Shown in pieces: positions 38,081 through 47,140 of a stretch of 64,000 bases of DNA (positions are counted from its first letter, which is position 1; the number at the start of each line of letters is the position of its first letter). A program made the position numbers and the translations under genes. The stretch is taken from assembly GCA_038246545.1 (NCBI GenBank), contig JBBRVW010000006.1, positions 1 to 64,000 of the forward strand, written 5' to 3'. The notes below the pieces were generated by a model. The model saw nothing but the letters and a program-made list of their open reading frames with translations. It ran no database searches and was not told the DNA's origin. Origin of the DNA: JBBRVW01 sp038246545 (lineage in GTDB: Bacteria; Actinomycetota; Actinomycetes; JACCUZ01).

Positions 38081-39681
38081 GCCTGCTCGGGCTCCTCGAT
38101 GCGCGGGAACAGCGGCTCGGTCTTCGTGACCGCCGCCCCGGCGGGCAGCTGGCCCCAGCGACCCGCGTCCTGGACCCGGGATTCCGCGATCGGGCCCAGT
38201 GCCGTCTCCGCTCCCAGGGACGCCCACAGCTTTCCGGCTGCCTTCGGCATCACCGGGTTGAGCAGCACCGCGACCACGCGCAGCGCCTCGGCCGTGGCGT
38301 AGAGGATGCGGTCGAGGTCGGCGGCGCGCGAGTCGTCCTTGGCCACCTTCCACGGCTCCTGCTCGGTGACGTAGCTGTTCACCAGCCGGACGTAGTCCAT
38401 CGCCGCCAGGATCGCGCCCTGGAGGTCGAGCCGGTCGATCGCCGACTCGGCGGTCGAGACCGCGGCCACCGCCGCCGCCGACAGCGCGGGCTCATCGACG
38501 GGCGCCGGCAGCGAACCGTCGCGGTAGCGGCCCACCATCGACGTCAGCCGCGATGCCAGGTTGCCGAACTGGTCGGCCAGCTCAGCCTTGTAGCGGGCGC
38601 TGAGGTCCTCCCACGAGAACGACCCGTCCTGGCCGAACTCGATGGCCCGCAGGAAGTAGTAGCGGAACGCGTCCGACCCGAACACGTCGACGATCTCGCT
38701 CGGCGGGATCGCGGTGAGCTTGGACTTGCTCATCTTCTCGCCGCCGACGAGCAGCCAGCCGTGTGCGAAGACCGTCTTGGGCAGCGGTACGCCGGCCGCC
38801 AGCAGCATCGCCGGCCAGATCACGGCGTGGAAGCGCAGGATGTCCTTGCCGACCAGGTGCACGTCCGGCGGCCAGGTGTGCGCGAACTTCTCGGCGGCCG
38901 CATCGTCGCCGTACCCGGCGGCGGAAAGGTAGTTGAGCAGCGCGTCGATCCAGACGTAGAGGACGTGCTTGTCGTCCCACGGGATCGGGATGCCCCAGCT
39001 GAACGTCGACCGCGAGATCGACAGGTCCTGCAGGCCCTGCTTCACGAACGAGATCACCTCGTTGCGCGCGCTCGGCGGCTGGACGAACTCGGGGTGCTCC
39101 TCGTACAGCGCGAGCAGCTGGTCGGCGTAGGCCGACAGGCGGAAGAAGTAGTTCTGCTCGGAGAGCCACTCGACCGGGCGGCCGTGGATCGAGCACAGCT
39201 TCTCGCCGTTCTCGCCCTTGACGAGCTCGGTGGGCAGCTTGAACTCCTCGCAGGCCACGCAGTAGGCCCCCTCGTAGCTGCCCTGGTAGACGTCGCCCTT
39301 GTCGTTGAGGGTGGCCCAGAACTCCTGCACCCGGGCGGTGTGCCGGGGCTCGGTGGTGCGGATGAAGTCGTCGTTCGCGGCGTCGATCGTCGCCAGGACC
39401 GGCTTCCAGGCGTTCTCGACCAGGTCGTCGGTGAACTCCTCGGCCGTCTTGCCGGCGGCCTGGGCCGACCGGAGCACCTTCTCGCCGTGCTCGTCGGTGC
39501 CGGTGAGGTACCAGACGTCCTCGCCGCGCTGCCGGTGCCAGCGGGTCAGGACGTCGCCCGCGACCGTCGTGTAGGCGTTGCCGATGTGCGGCGGCGCGCT
39601 GACGTAGTAGATCGGCGTCGTGACGTAGTACGCCTTCCCGCCGGGGGTCCCGGAGGGCGCGTCGGCTGCGGCGTCGGTCAT
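38077..39681 (-). CDS. metG: Methionyl-tRNA synthetase
   Basis: 534 residues, class I synthetase that charges initiator and elongator tRNA-Met. HIGH motif as APPHIGNAYTTVAGDVL near residue 30; KMSKS as GGEKMSKSKLTAIP near residue 322; zinc-knuckle remnant with CVACEEFKL and LCSIHGRP; anticodon domain from about 400. No C-terminal tRNA-binding (Arc1p-like) extension, as usual in actinobacteria. TAGGCT lies 6 bp before the ATG and GGAGG sits in between, so either leaderless or short-leader start is possible. A 54-bp palindrome lies just upstream. Confidence 0.97.
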   Translation of the reverse strand: MTDAAADAPSGTPGGKAYYVTTPIYYVSAPPHIGNAYTTVAGDVLTRWHRQRGEDVWYLTGTDEHGEKVLRSAQAAGKTAEEFTDDLVENAWKPVLATIDAANDDFIRTTEPRHTARVQEFWATLNDKGDVYQGSYEGAYCVACEEFKLPTELVKGENGEKLCSIHGRPVEWLSEQNYFFRLSAYADQLLALYEEHPEFVQPPSARNEVISFVKQGLQDLSISRSTFSWGIPIPWDDKHVLYVWIDALLNYLSAAGYGDDAAAEKFAHTWPPDVHLVGKDILRFHAVIWPAMLLAAGVPLPKTVFAHGWLLVGGEKMSKSKLTAIPPSEIVDVFGSDAFRYYFLRAIEFGQDGSFSWEDLSARYKAELADQFGNLASRLTSMVGRYRDGSLPAPVDEPALSAAAVAAVSTAESAIDRLDLQGAILAAMDYVRLVNSYVTEQEPWKVAKDDSRAADLDRILYATAEALRVVAVLLNPVMPKAAGKLWASLGAETALGPIAESRVQDAGRWGQLPAGAAVTKTEPLFPRIEEPEQA

Positions 39682-39687
39682 GCCTCC

Positions 39688-39693
39688 AGCCTA
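39688..39693 (-). promoter_or_regulatory. Probable -10 element for metG
   Basis: TAGGCT on the minus strand, 6 bp before the metG ATG at 39681; the spacer GGAGGC could also be read as a Shine-Dalgarno, though too close to the start. Confidence 0.45.
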
Positions 39694-39707
39694 CGGGCGA
39701 CGCGCCG

Positions 39708-39761
39708 CGGACTTGTCAGCCGCTCGCCGCCGTATACGGCGGCGAGGGGCTGACAAGTCCG
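39708..39761. terminator. 54-bp near-perfect palindrome between the aminotransferase and metG
   Basis: Two 27-bp arms meet at the centre (39734/39735, sequence CCGTATACGG) with a single G-G mismatch (39722/39747). Outer arms read CGGACTTGTCAGCC / GGCTGACAAGTCCG, inner arms CTCGCCGCCG / CGGCGGCGAG. It starts 6 bp from the aminotransferase stop and ends 15 bp before the metG -10 element. As RNA it gives a very stable hairpin suited to terminate the aminotransferase message; as DNA it could extrude a cruciform. Confidence 0.75.
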
Positions 39762-39766
39762 TGGGG

Positions 39767-40942
39767 TCAGCCGAGCTTGGGCAGGCCGCGCTTGAGGTTG
39801 CGGACGGCCTGCACGATCCGCTGCTCGTTCTCGATGAGCGCGAACCGCACGAACTTGTCGCCGGCCGGGCCGAAACCCACCCCGGGCGACACCGCCACGT
39901 CGGCGTCCTTGACCACCATGGTCGCGAACTCGATCGAGCCCATCTCGGCGTACGGCTCGGGGATGGGCGCCCAGACGAACATCGTGCCGCGGGGCCGCTC
40001 GACGTCCCAGCCGATCCGGGCCAAACCGTCGACCAGGGCGTTGCGGCGCGACTCGTAGACAGCGTTCACCTCGGCCGGGTAGTCCGAAGCCTCGTTCATG
40101 GTGACCGTGGCCGCGATCTGGATCGGCTGGAAGGTGCCGTAGTCGAGGTAGCTCTTGAGCTTGGTGAGGGCGCCGACGACCTCCTTGTTGCCGAGCAGGA
40201 AGGCGACCCGCCAGCCGGCCATGGAGAACGACTTGGTCATCGAGTACAGCTCGACGGAACACTCCCTGGCGCCCTCGCACTGCAGGATCGAGGGCGGCTG
40301 CCAGCCGTCGAAGGCCACGTCGGCGTAGGCGAAGTCGTGCACCAGGACGACGTCGCGCTCGCGGGCCCAGTCGACGAGCCGCTGCAGATCGGCCAGCTCG
40401 ACGGTCGCGGTCGTCGGGTTGTGCGGGAACGACAGCACCACGACCCGGGGCTTGGGCCAGCCCAGCTCCCATGCCTCCATGACGTTGGCGATGTAGTCCT
40501 CGCCGGTGCCCACGGGGACCTGCCGCGCGTCGGCACCGGCGAAGTACGGGCCCCAGATGTGGATGGGGTACGACGGGCTCGGCACCAGCGCGGCGTCGCC
40601 GGGCTGGAGCAGCACCCACATGAGGTGGCTGAAGCCCTCCTTGGCGCCAATGGTCGAGAGCACCTCGGTGTCCGGGTCGAGGGACACCCCGAACTTGCGC
40701 TCGTAGAGCGCGGCGACCGCCTGGCGCAGCTTCGGGATGCCCCGGCTCGCGGAGTAGCGGTGGTTGCGGGTGACGTGCGCCGCCTCGGCGAGCTTCTCGA
40801 CCGCGATCGCGGGCGACGGCAGGTCGGGGTTGCCGAAGCCGAGGTCGATGACGTCGCGCCCGGCCCGCCGGGCCTCCTGCTTGAGCCCGTCGATGATCGT
40901 GAAGACGTACGGCGGCAGGCCCGGGATACGGCGGAACTCCAT
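39767..40942 (-). CDS. Pyridoxal-phosphate class I aminotransferase (AlaC/DapC-like)
   Basis: 391 residues. Fold-type I aminotransferase with DLGFGNPDLPSP, TIGAKEGFSHLMW, LSFPHNPTTATVE, DFAYADVAFDGW, PLP-lysine in YSMTKSFSMAGWRVAFLLGN near residue 232 and phosphate-binding RFALIENEQRI. The close resemblance to the AlaC (alanine-glutamate transaminase) type suggests pyruvate/alanine exchange; LL-diaminopimelate or aspartate specificity cannot be excluded. It has its own promoter element 7 bp before the ATG, and its message ends at the 54-bp palindrome. Confidence 0.9.
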   Translation of the reverse strand: MEFRRIPGLPPYVFTIIDGLKQEARRAGRDVIDLGFGNPDLPSPAIAVEKLAEAAHVTRNHRYSASRGIPKLRQAVAALYERKFGVSLDPDTEVLSTIGAKEGFSHLMWVLLQPGDAALVPSPSYPIHIWGPYFAGADARQVPVGTGEDYIANVMEAWELGWPKPRVVVLSFPHNPTTATVELADLQRLVDWARERDVVLVHDFAYADVAFDGWQPPSILQCEGARECSVELYSMTKSFSMAGWRVAFLLGNKEVVGALTKLKSYLDYGTFQPIQIAATVTMNEASDYPAEVNAVYESRRNALVDGLARIGWDVERPRGTMFVWAPIPEPYAEMGSIEFATMVVKDADVAVSPGVGFGPAGDKFVRFALIENEQRIVQAVRNLKRGLPKLG

Positions 40943-40949
40943 GACCGCC

Positions 40950-40955
40950 AGGCTA
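40950..40955 (-). promoter_or_regulatory. Probable -10 element for leaderless aminotransferase mRNA
   Basis: TAGCCT on the minus strand, 7 bp before the ATG at 40942. Confidence 0.45.
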
Positions 40956-41031
40956 GTCCGCGCCCTTCATCCCGGTTCGTCGGCGTCGCGCACCGGGACG
41001 GGTGCACTCCGGTGCTGCGCCGCCGAGCGGC

Positions 41032-41904
41032 TCAGGAGCGGGCGGCCAGCACGGCGTCGTAGACGGCCTTGCCGGAGGTGCCGTGCCGGCCGGCGACCGC
41101 GGCGGTCGCCTCCTTGAGCCGGGTGCCGCTCGCCACGAGCACCTCGACCTCGGACACCAGGTCGGCCGGGTCGGCAGCGACGGCCGGCTCGGCGCCGGCG
41201 ACCACCACGGTGATCTCGCCGCGGACGCCCGCCGCGGCCCAGCCCGCGAGGTCCCGCAGTCCCCCGCGGCGGACCTCCTCGTAGGTCTTGGTCATCTCCC
41301 GGCAGACCGCGGCGGCCCGGTCGTCGCCGAGGGCGTCGGCCATCGCGGTGAGCGAGGCCGCCAGCCGGTGCGGTGCCTCGAAGTACACCGTGGTCCGCGG
41401 CTCGGCGGCGAGCTCGGCCAGCCGTCGGGCCCGGTCGCCGGGCTTGCGCGGCAGGAAGCCCTCGAAGCAGAACCGGTCGACGGGCAGGCCCGACAGTGCC
41501 AGCGCGGTCAGCACGGCAGACGGACCCGGGGCCGCGGTGACCGCGACACCCGCCGCGACCGCGGCCGCCACCAGCCGGTAGCCGGGGTCCGACACGGACG
41601 GCATCCCGGCATCGGTGACGAGCAGCACCCGCTGGCCGCTCCGCAGCGCCTCGACCAGCTCCGGCGTACGGGCCGTCTCGTTCTGGTCGTAGTAGGAGAC
41701 GACCCGACCCCGCACCTGGACGCCCAGGTCGGCGGCCAGCCGCCGCAGCCGGCGGGTGTCCTCGGCTGCGACGACGTCGGCGGCGGCCAGCTCGCGGCGC
41801 AGCCGGGGCGTGGCGTCGTCGGGGTCGCCGATCGGCGTCCCCGCCAGCACGAGCACCCCGCCCGCACCGTCAGCTGTCTCCGCTCCGTCCGCCACGCGCA
41901 CCAT
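41032..41904 (-). CDS. rsmI: 16S rRNA (cytidine-1402 2'-O)-methyltransferase
   Basis: 290 residues. RsmI methylates the ribose of C1402 in the 30S P-site. Tetrapyrrole-methylase-like fold: LVLAGTPIGDPDDATPRL, AAEDTRRLRRL, SYYDQNETART, VLLVTDAGMPSVSDPGYRLV, APGPSAVLTALALSGLP, FEGFLPRK, VYFEAPHRL. Divergent from the PMT mannosyltransferase, the same arrangement as Rv1003/Rv1002c. Confidence 0.96.
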   Translation of the reverse strand: MVRVADGAETADGAGGVLVLAGTPIGDPDDATPRLRRELAAADVVAAEDTRRLRRLAADLGVQVRGRVVSYYDQNETARTPELVEALRSGQRVLLVTDAGMPSVSDPGYRLVAAAVAAGVAVTAAPGPSAVLTALALSGLPVDRFCFEGFLPRKPGDRARRLAELAAEPRTTVYFEAPHRLAASLTAMADALGDDRAAAVCREMTKTYEEVRRGGLRDLAGWAAAGVRGEITVVVAGAEPAVAADPADLVSEVEVLVASGTRLKEATAAVAGRHGTSGKAVYDAVLAARS

Positions 41905-41924
41905 GGTGTCGGACCGGCGCTGCG

Positions 41925-41930
41925 TACGCT
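41925..41930 (+). promoter_or_regulatory. Probable -10 element for leaderless PMT mRNA
   Basis: TACGCT ends 6 bp before the GTG at 41937 in the short gap between divergent rsmI and the PMT gene. Confidence 0.5.
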
Positions 41931-41936
41931 GGCCCG

Positions 41937-43517
41937 GTGCTGCAGGCGACCAGGCCGCGGATCGACCGCGCGCGCGTACGCGAGCGCCTGGTGCCTCCGA
42001 TGCCGGCCGACGGGATCTGGGGCTGGGTCGGCCCGCTGCTGGTGGCCGCCGTCGCCGGTCTCCTGCGCTTCTGGCGGCTCGGCCAGCCGCACGCCCTCAT
42101 CTTCGACGAGACCTACTACGCGAAGGACGCCTGGTCGCTGCTGCACTTCGGTGCCGAGCAGAACTACCTCAAGGCGGCCAAGGACGGCGACCCCGACCCG
42201 GCCAACATCAAGATCCTCGCCGGGCACCTCAAGGGCCTGTGGACGGGCGACCCGTCCTACGTCGTGCACCCGCCGGGCGGCAAGTGGCTGATCGCGGTCG
42301 GTGAGCAGCTGTTCGGCATCACCCCGTTCGGCTGGCGCTTCATGGTCGCGCTGCTCGGCACCCTCGCAGTGCTCATGACGGCCCGGATCGGCCGCCGCCT
42401 GTTCCGCTCGACGCTGCTGGGCTGCGTGGCCGGCCTGCTGCTCACGGTCGACGGCCTGGGCTACGTCCTCAGCCGCACCGCGCTGCTGGACCCCATCCTG
42501 ATGTTCTGGGCGCTGGCGGCGTTCGGCGCCCTGGTGGTCGACCGCGACAAGGTCCGGGGCCGGCTCGCCGACCGGCTGGACGACACCGTGGTGTCGACCT
42601 TCGGGCCCGGTCTCGGGCTGCGCCCCTGGCGGCTGCTGGCCGGGTTCTGCCTCGGCGCCGCCTGCGCCACCAAGTGGAGCGGCCTCTACTTCGTGGCGGT
42701 GTTCGGTGTCCTGGCGCTGCTCTGGGACATGGGGGCCCGCCGTTCGGCGGGTGTCCGGCGGCCCTGGGTCGGCGCCCTGGTGCGCGACGCCGCGCCCGCC
42801 TTCGCCTCTCTCGTCCTGCTCGCGTCCGTCGTGTACGTCGCCTCGTGGACCGGCTGGTTCCTCGCCGGCGACCACGCCTACCTGCGCTACTGGGCGCAGG
42901 ACAACCCGGGCGGCCCGTCGTGGCTCCCGGACGCCGCGCGCAGCCTGCTGCACTACCACCACGAGGCGTATCAGTTCCACACGCACCTGCGCACACCGCA
43001 CGACTACCAGTCCAACCCATGGGGCTGGACGGTGCTCTCCCGGCCGGTGTCCTACTTCTACGAGGGCCCGAAGCTCGGCCAGGAGGGCTGCGCCGACGAC
43101 CAGTGCTCGCGGGCGGTCAGCGGGCTCGGCACACCGGCGGTCTGGTGGGCCGGGACCCTGGCCCTCCCGGTGCTGCTCTACCTGTGGGGCGCCCGCCGCG
43201 ACTGGCGGGCCGGCGCCATCCTCGCCGGTGTGGTGGCCGGCTACCTGCCCTGGTTCTTCTTCCAGGAGCGCACGATCTACTCCTTCTACGCCGTCGCCTT
43301 CCTGCCGTTCATGGTCCTGGCCGTCACGCAGTGCCTCGGGCTGGTCGTCGGCGGCCGCGAGGCGTCTCCGGTCCGCCGGCAGTGGGGCACCGCCGCGGCC
43401 GGCGCCTACCTGCTGCTCGCCGTCGCGAACTTCATGTGGCTGCTTCCGGTCCTGTCCGCGAAGGTGATCCCGTACGCGGACTGGGCACGACGGATGTGGT
43501 GGCGGTCCTGGATCTAG
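41937..43517 (+). CDS. Polyprenyl-phosphate-mannose: protein O-mannosyltransferase (PMT family)
   Basis: 526 residues, about ten membrane helices. The PMT signature IFDETYYAKDAW (Asp-Glu catalytic motif, first extracytoplasmic loop) is near residue 57, with HPPGGKWLIAVGE, GYVLSRTALLDPILMFWAL, GAACATKWSGLYFV and a periplasmic loop with HTHLRTPHDYQSNPWGW. It transfers mannose from polyprenyl-phosphomannose to Ser/Thr of Sec-exported proteins, as Rv1002c does. The exported VWA-like and phosphoesterase proteins in this window, rich in Thr/Pro, are plausible acceptors. GTG start supported by the -10 element 6 bp upstream. Confidence 0.94.
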   Translation: MLQATRPRIDRARVRERLVPPMPADGIWGWVGPLLVAAVAGLLRFWRLGQPHALIFDETYYAKDAWSLLHFGAEQNYLKAAKDGDPDPANIKILAGHLKGLWTGDPSYVVHPPGGKWLIAVGEQLFGITPFGWRFMVALLGTLAVLMTARIGRRLFRSTLLGCVAGLLLTVDGLGYVLSRTALLDPILMFWALAAFGALVVDRDKVRGRLADRLDDTVVSTFGPGLGLRPWRLLAGFCLGAACATKWSGLYFVAVFGVLALLWDMGARRSAGVRRPWVGALVRDAAPAFASLVLLASVVYVASWTGWFLAGDHAYLRYWAQDNPGGPSWLPDAARSLLHYHHEAYQFHTHLRTPHDYQSNPWGWTVLSRPVSYFYEGPKLGQEGCADDQCSRAVSGLGTPAVWWAGTLALPVLLYLWGARRDWRAGAILAGVVAGYLPWFFFQERTIYSFYAVAFLPFMVLAVTQCLGLVVGGREASPVRRQWGTAAAGAYLLLAVANFMWLLPVLSAKVIPYADWARRMWWRSWI

Positions 43518-43550
43518 CGCCGCGTCCCTGTTCATGACCTGAGGAGCACC

Positions 43551-44555
43551 GTGGCGTCGGAGAGCAAGAGGACGGTCGTCGTCGCCCTGGCTGCGAACCT
43601 CGCGATCGCCATCGCCAAGCTGACGGCAGGTGTGATCAGCGGCTCGAGCTCGATGCTCGCCGAGGCGGCCCACTCGGTGGCCGACACGCTCAACCAGGTG
43701 TTCCTGCTCACCAGCCTGCGCGTGTCGCAGCGTGTGGCGGACCCCGAGCACCCCTTCGGCTACGGCAAGGCGCAGTACTTCTGGTCGCTGATCGCTGCCG
43801 CGAGCATCTTCATCGCCGGAGCTGTCTTCTCGATGTACGAGGGGATCCACTCGCTACTGTCGCGCGGCGGCGAGTCGACGGGGGTGCTGGTGGCCTTCGT
43901 GGTGCTCGGCGTCTCGTTCCTCGCCGAGGGCACCAGCTGGCTGCGGGCGGTCCAGCAGCTGCGCGCCGAGGCCCACGAGGAGGGCCGCACCTTCCGCCAG
44001 CACATCCGGGCCAGCAAGGACCCGAGCGTCACCACGGTGCTGGCCGAGGACAGTGCGGCGCTCATCGGTCTCCTGCTGGCCGGTGCCGGCATCGGCCTGC
44101 ACCACCTCACCCGCAACGCCGCCTGGGACGGCGTGGCCGCCATTCTCATCGGGCTGCTGCTGGCGCTGGTCGCGTTCGTCCTGGGCCGGGACGTCGGTGC
44201 GCTGATCATCGGCGAGTCGGCCGAGCCGGCCCTCGTCGTGGACGTCCACGACCGCCTCGCCGGGCGGGCCGAGGTGTCGCAGGTCGTCGAGCTGCTCACC
44301 ATGCACCTCGGCCCCGAGGAGGTCCTCGTCGCGGCCCGGCTGGACCTCGACGACCGCCTGACCGGCGCACAGATCGAGGCGTTCAGCAACGACGCCGACA
44401 CCGACCTCCGCACGGCGCACCCGGAGATCACCCAGGTCTTCCTCGACGCGACCCGGCCGGACCCCGAGCTCGCCGGGCGGACCGCCGTGCACGTCGAGCG
44501 GCTGCGCGCCCGCGCGGCGAGCGACCTCGACGAGTACGGCGCCGCCAACCCCTGA
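43551..44555 (+). CDS. Cation diffusion facilitator family transporter
   Basis: 334 residues, six membrane helices plus a cytosolic domain. The metal site motifs are present: SSMLAEAAHSVADTLNQ (HxxxD, helix 2) and TTVLAEDSAALIGLLLAG (ExxA-type, helix 5). The C-terminal domain (HDRLAGRAEVSQVVELLTMHLGPEEVLVAARLDLDD) is the ferredoxin-like dimer domain. It exports Zn2+, Fe2+ or Mn2+ by proton antiport; the metal cannot be fixed from sequence. GTG start preceded by GAGGAGC. It follows the PMT gene by 33 bp. Confidence 0.93.
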   Translation: MASESKRTVVVALAANLAIAIAKLTAGVISGSSSMLAEAAHSVADTLNQVFLLTSLRVSQRVADPEHPFGYGKAQYFWSLIAAASIFIAGAVFSMYEGIHSLLSRGGESTGVLVAFVVLGVSFLAEGTSWLRAVQQLRAEAHEEGRTFRQHIRASKDPSVTTVLAEDSAALIGLLLAGAGIGLHHLTRNAAWDGVAAILIGLLLALVAFVLGRDVGALIIGESAEPALVVDVHDRLAGRAEVSQVVELLTMHLGPEEVLVAARLDLDDRLTGAQIEAFSNDADTDLRTAHPEITQVFLDATRPDPELAGRTAVHVERLRARAASDLDEYGAANP

Positions 44556-44695
44556 GCAGCAGCGCGGCCACCGAGGACAGCGACGGCGCGAAGAAATCGT
44601 GCGGCCCAGGGCCGCGGCGATCCGGGCCGGCCCCGCCCGGCCTCGACGCTGGCGGCGAAGTCGCTTGGGCGGACACGGGCCAAAGACCCAACGCT

Positions 44696-45910
44696 TCAGG
44701 TGGTCGGCTCGAGCTCCCGGTCGACCTCGTCCAGGCACTCGAGTGTCGCGTCGAGGCTCCGCTGGATGTCGCTGTCCAACCCGACGGAGAATCGGATGAG
44801 CCCGTCGGTCAGGCCCATCGTATGGCGATCGCGTACGGGGATCTCCGAGGAGGTGCTGGAACTCGGCGCGCTGAACAGGGTCTTGAAGTAGCCGAGGCTG
44901 ACCGCGAGGTACCCGACCCGGCGCTGTTGCAGCAGGACCATGAGCCGGGCAGCGCGCTCGTGGGTGCCGGCATCGACAGTCATGACCCCGCCGTAGCCCA
45001 GACCCGGGTTCATCATGCGGGACATCAGCTGGTGCTGTGGGTGGTCGGGAAGGCCCGGGTAATGGACCGTGAGACCGCGCTCGACGAGCCCTGCAGCCAG
45101 CTGCGCGGCGTTGTCGCCGTGCTGCCGCATCCGCAGGTGGAGACTGTGCAAGTTCTTCAGGATGCTCGCGGCCCGGTGGCTGTCGAGCACCGGACCCAGC
45201 AGCATGCTGGTGCCGGAGTTCACGTCGTTGAGCCCGGCGATGAACTCGTGAGTCGACACGACGCAGCCCGCGACGCAGTCGCTGGTGCCGTTGATGAACT
45301 TGGTCATGCTGTGCACCACGATGTCGGCGCCCAGCCGCAGCGGTGACAGAACCATGGGGCTGAAGGTGTTGTCCACCACCAGGCGCGCCCCGTGGCGATG
45401 AGCGATCGACGCGAGGACCGGGATGTCGCTCACGTCGAGCAACGGGTTGGTGATGGACTCGGTGAACAGGACTCGGGTCCGGGGCGTCATCGCGGCCCGC
45501 ACGGCCTGCTCGTCGCAGATGTCGACGAAGCGGGTGGTGATGCCCAGCCGAGGCAGCAGGTTCTTCAGCAACGCGTAGGTGCCGCCGTAGATCGTCCGGC
45601 TGCTCACCACTTCGTCACCTGCCGAGCACAGGGCGAGCAAGGTGCTGCTGGTCGCCGCCATCCCGGAGGCCATGACCTGCGCCGACTCCCCGTCCTCCAT
45701 GCGGGCCAGCGCCTCGGAGAGGAACTTGTTCGACGGGTTCCAGTGACGTGAGTAGAGGAAGCAGCCCTCGATCTCGTGCTCGAAGGCATCCTCCATGACC
45801 TCCGGGCTCAGAAAGGTGAACGTCGACGAGTCCGTGATGGAGGGGTTGACGTCGCCGAACTCCCCGAAGACGAGGTAGTCCTGTACCCGCGCAGCCGGAT
45901 CGAAGCTCAT
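44696..45910 (-). CDS. Trans-sulfuration enzyme family PLP-dependent lyase (Cys/Met metabolism)
   Basis: 404 residues. Cys/Met metabolism fold: YSRHWNPSNKFLSEALARMEDGESAQVMASGMAA, then VVSSRTIYGGTYALLKNLLP, FTESITNPLLDVSDIP, VVDNTFSPM and PLP-lysine in HSMTKFINGTSDCVAGCVVS near residue 206. Sulfur-branch function is certain; methionine gamma-lyase, cystathionine gamma-synthase and O-acetylhomoserine sulfhydrylase cannot be separated by eye. The fourth-position YSR rather than YTR fits homoserine-utilising or lyase types. Single gene, convergent with the CDF transporter; no SAM riboswitch was recognised upstream. Confidence 0.86.
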   Translation of the reverse strand: MSFDPAARVQDYLVFGEFGDVNPSITDSSTFTFLSPEVMEDAFEHEIEGCFLYSRHWNPSNKFLSEALARMEDGESAQVMASGMAATSSTLLALCSAGDEVVSSRTIYGGTYALLKNLLPRLGITTRFVDICDEQAVRAAMTPRTRVLFTESITNPLLDVSDIPVLASIAHRHGARLVVDNTFSPMVLSPLRLGADIVVHSMTKFINGTSDCVAGCVVSTHEFIAGLNDVNSGTSMLLGPVLDSHRAASILKNLHSLHLRMRQHGDNAAQLAAGLVERGLTVHYPGLPDHPQHQLMSRMMNPGLGYGGVMTVDAGTHERAARLMVLLQQRRVGYLAVSLGYFKTLFSAPSSSTSSEIPVRDRHTMGLTDGLIRFSVGLDSDIQRSLDATLECLDEVDRELEPTT

Positions 45911-46111
45911 CGGATCTCCCTCAGCCCAGACAACCGACCGATCACCGAGGACCGTACCGCGGCACCCGGCACTCCCTCAGAGGACGTGCGGGGGCCTGAG
46001 GGCACGGGTCGAACGGCCCGCGGCGAGCGCCCGCCGTCGCCGGCTCAGCGGTCCGCCGTGCCCTCGCGACGCTGGACGGCGCCGACCGCGGGCGATCCTG
46101 GGCCGGCGGAG

Positions 46112-46471
46112 TCAGCTGGCGGTGGACAGGCGCGCTGCGTGGAACTCGGAGGCGGCGGCGAAGGCGCGAGGTCCGTAGATCGTTCCGGGGCCGCCGCTCA
46201 TCAGGATCGCGACTCCGATGGCTTCCGCGGCTTCCTCGAGTGAGGCACCGTGCTCGACGGCGGCGTGGGCGTGCGCGGCGATGCAGCCGTCGCACTCGGA
46301 GGTGATCGCGATGGCCATCGCGATGAGCTCCTTGGTCTTCGTGTCGAGTGCGCCATCGGCCAGCGCCGCGTCGTGCAGGGCTGCGAATCCTGCGTAGACG
46401 TCCGGGATCATCCGACGCAGCTCACGGGTGAGTGGCCGGAGCTCGTGCTGGACGTGCGTGCCGTAGGTCAT
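46112..46471 (-). CDS. AhpD-like / carboxymuconolactone decarboxylase family protein
   Basis: 119 residues. AhpD-like alpha-helical core with the redox signature SECDGCIAAHAHAAVEHGAS (E-x-x-x-C-x-x-C-x-x-x-H type), preceded by TKELIAMAIAI. Such proteins act as small peroxidase partners or thiol-reactive enzymes. The ATG overlaps the TGA of the upstream methyltransferase (ATGA). With that gene it forms one arm of a divergent module with thioredoxin-DUF302, both arms carrying a CsoR/CstR-type operator. Confidence 0.88.
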   Translation of the reverse strand: MTYGTHVQHELRPLTRELRRMIPDVYAGFAALHDAALADGALDTKTKELIAMAIAITSECDGCIAAHAHAAVEHGASLEEAAEAIGVAILMSGGPGTIYGPRAFAAASEFHAARLSTAS

Positions 46472-47115
46472 GACGGTGCCTTCCTGTTCGATGTCCCTGC
46501 GTCCGTCCGTGCCGCCACGACCAGTGCGTCGACGGCGTCCCGCGGACCGTTCTCGGTCTCGACGGCGCGCAGCACCGTCTCGGCTCGCTCGATCGCCAGA
46601 CCGCTGCCAGCAAGGTCTGCCTCGACGGTTCGGCTCGTGTAGAGGACGTGCGGGTCCTGCGGGCCGCCGACCCCAGCCGTGAGGTTCGTCGAGTCGTGAG
46701 CCACGACAACGAGGCGACCACCCGCTGCCACGGCTGTCGCTGCCCTCCGCAGCACGGCGCGGCGGGCTTCAGGGACCAGGTGGAGGTAGACGACGAGGAC
46801 GAGGTCGTACGCCTCGGGTTCGGGGCGGTAGGTGAGCAGATCCGCGTGCACGGTGAGCAGCCGCTGGTCCCCGGCGCCGAGGCGCTGCACGGCCAACGCG
46901 CGGGCACGATCCAGGGCCGCCCGCGAGAAGTCGACCACGGTGGCCTGCCAGCCGCGATCAGCCAGCCACAGCGCGTTGCGCCCCTCGCCGCCGGCCAGAT
47001 CGAGGACCCGTCCGGGAGCGAGCCCATCAGCGACCTGCTCGACCCACTGGTTGGGAGTGGCCGACCAGACCAGGTCGGTGCCGGCGTAGCGCTCGTCCCA
47101 CGCAGAGCTGTCCAC
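46468..47115 (-). CDS. SAM-dependent class I methyltransferase (TehB-like)
   Basis: 215 residues from GTG 47115 with AAGGAGG 5 bp upstream. WDERYAGTDLVWSATPNQWV, then motif I VLDLAGGEGRNALWLADRGW, VVDFSRAALDRA and YDLVLVVYLHL. The opening and motif I are those of TehB/thiopurine-S-methyltransferase-like enzymes acting on chalcogens or thiols. A TATGCT -10 element (47137-47142) overlaps the left operator palindrome. Together with AhpD, thioredoxin and DUF302 partners a role in handling reactive sulfur species or a metal is likely, but this is inference. Confidence 0.87.
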   Translation of the reverse strand: MDSSAWDERYAGTDLVWSATPNQWVEQVADGLAPGRVLDLAGGEGRNALWLADRGWQATVVDFSRAALDRARALAVQRLGAGDQRLLTVHADLLTYRPEPEAYDLVLVVYLHLVPEARRAVLRRAATAVAAGGRLVVVAHDSTNLTAGVGGPQDPHVLYTSRTVEADLAGSGLAIERAETVLRAVETENGPRDAVDALVVAARTDAGTSNRKAPS

Positions 47116-47140
47116 GGATCCCTCCTTGTCCTCGTCAGCA

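Noticed and set aside
44560..44695. Terminator between the CDF and Cys/Met lyase genes
   Set aside because: Only a 6-bp GC stem (GGCCGG) could be found, too weak to call.
45911..46111. SAM-responsive riboswitch upstream of the Cys/Met lyase gene
   Set aside because: No conserved SAM-I/II/IV core; only a weak 7-bp inverted repeat.
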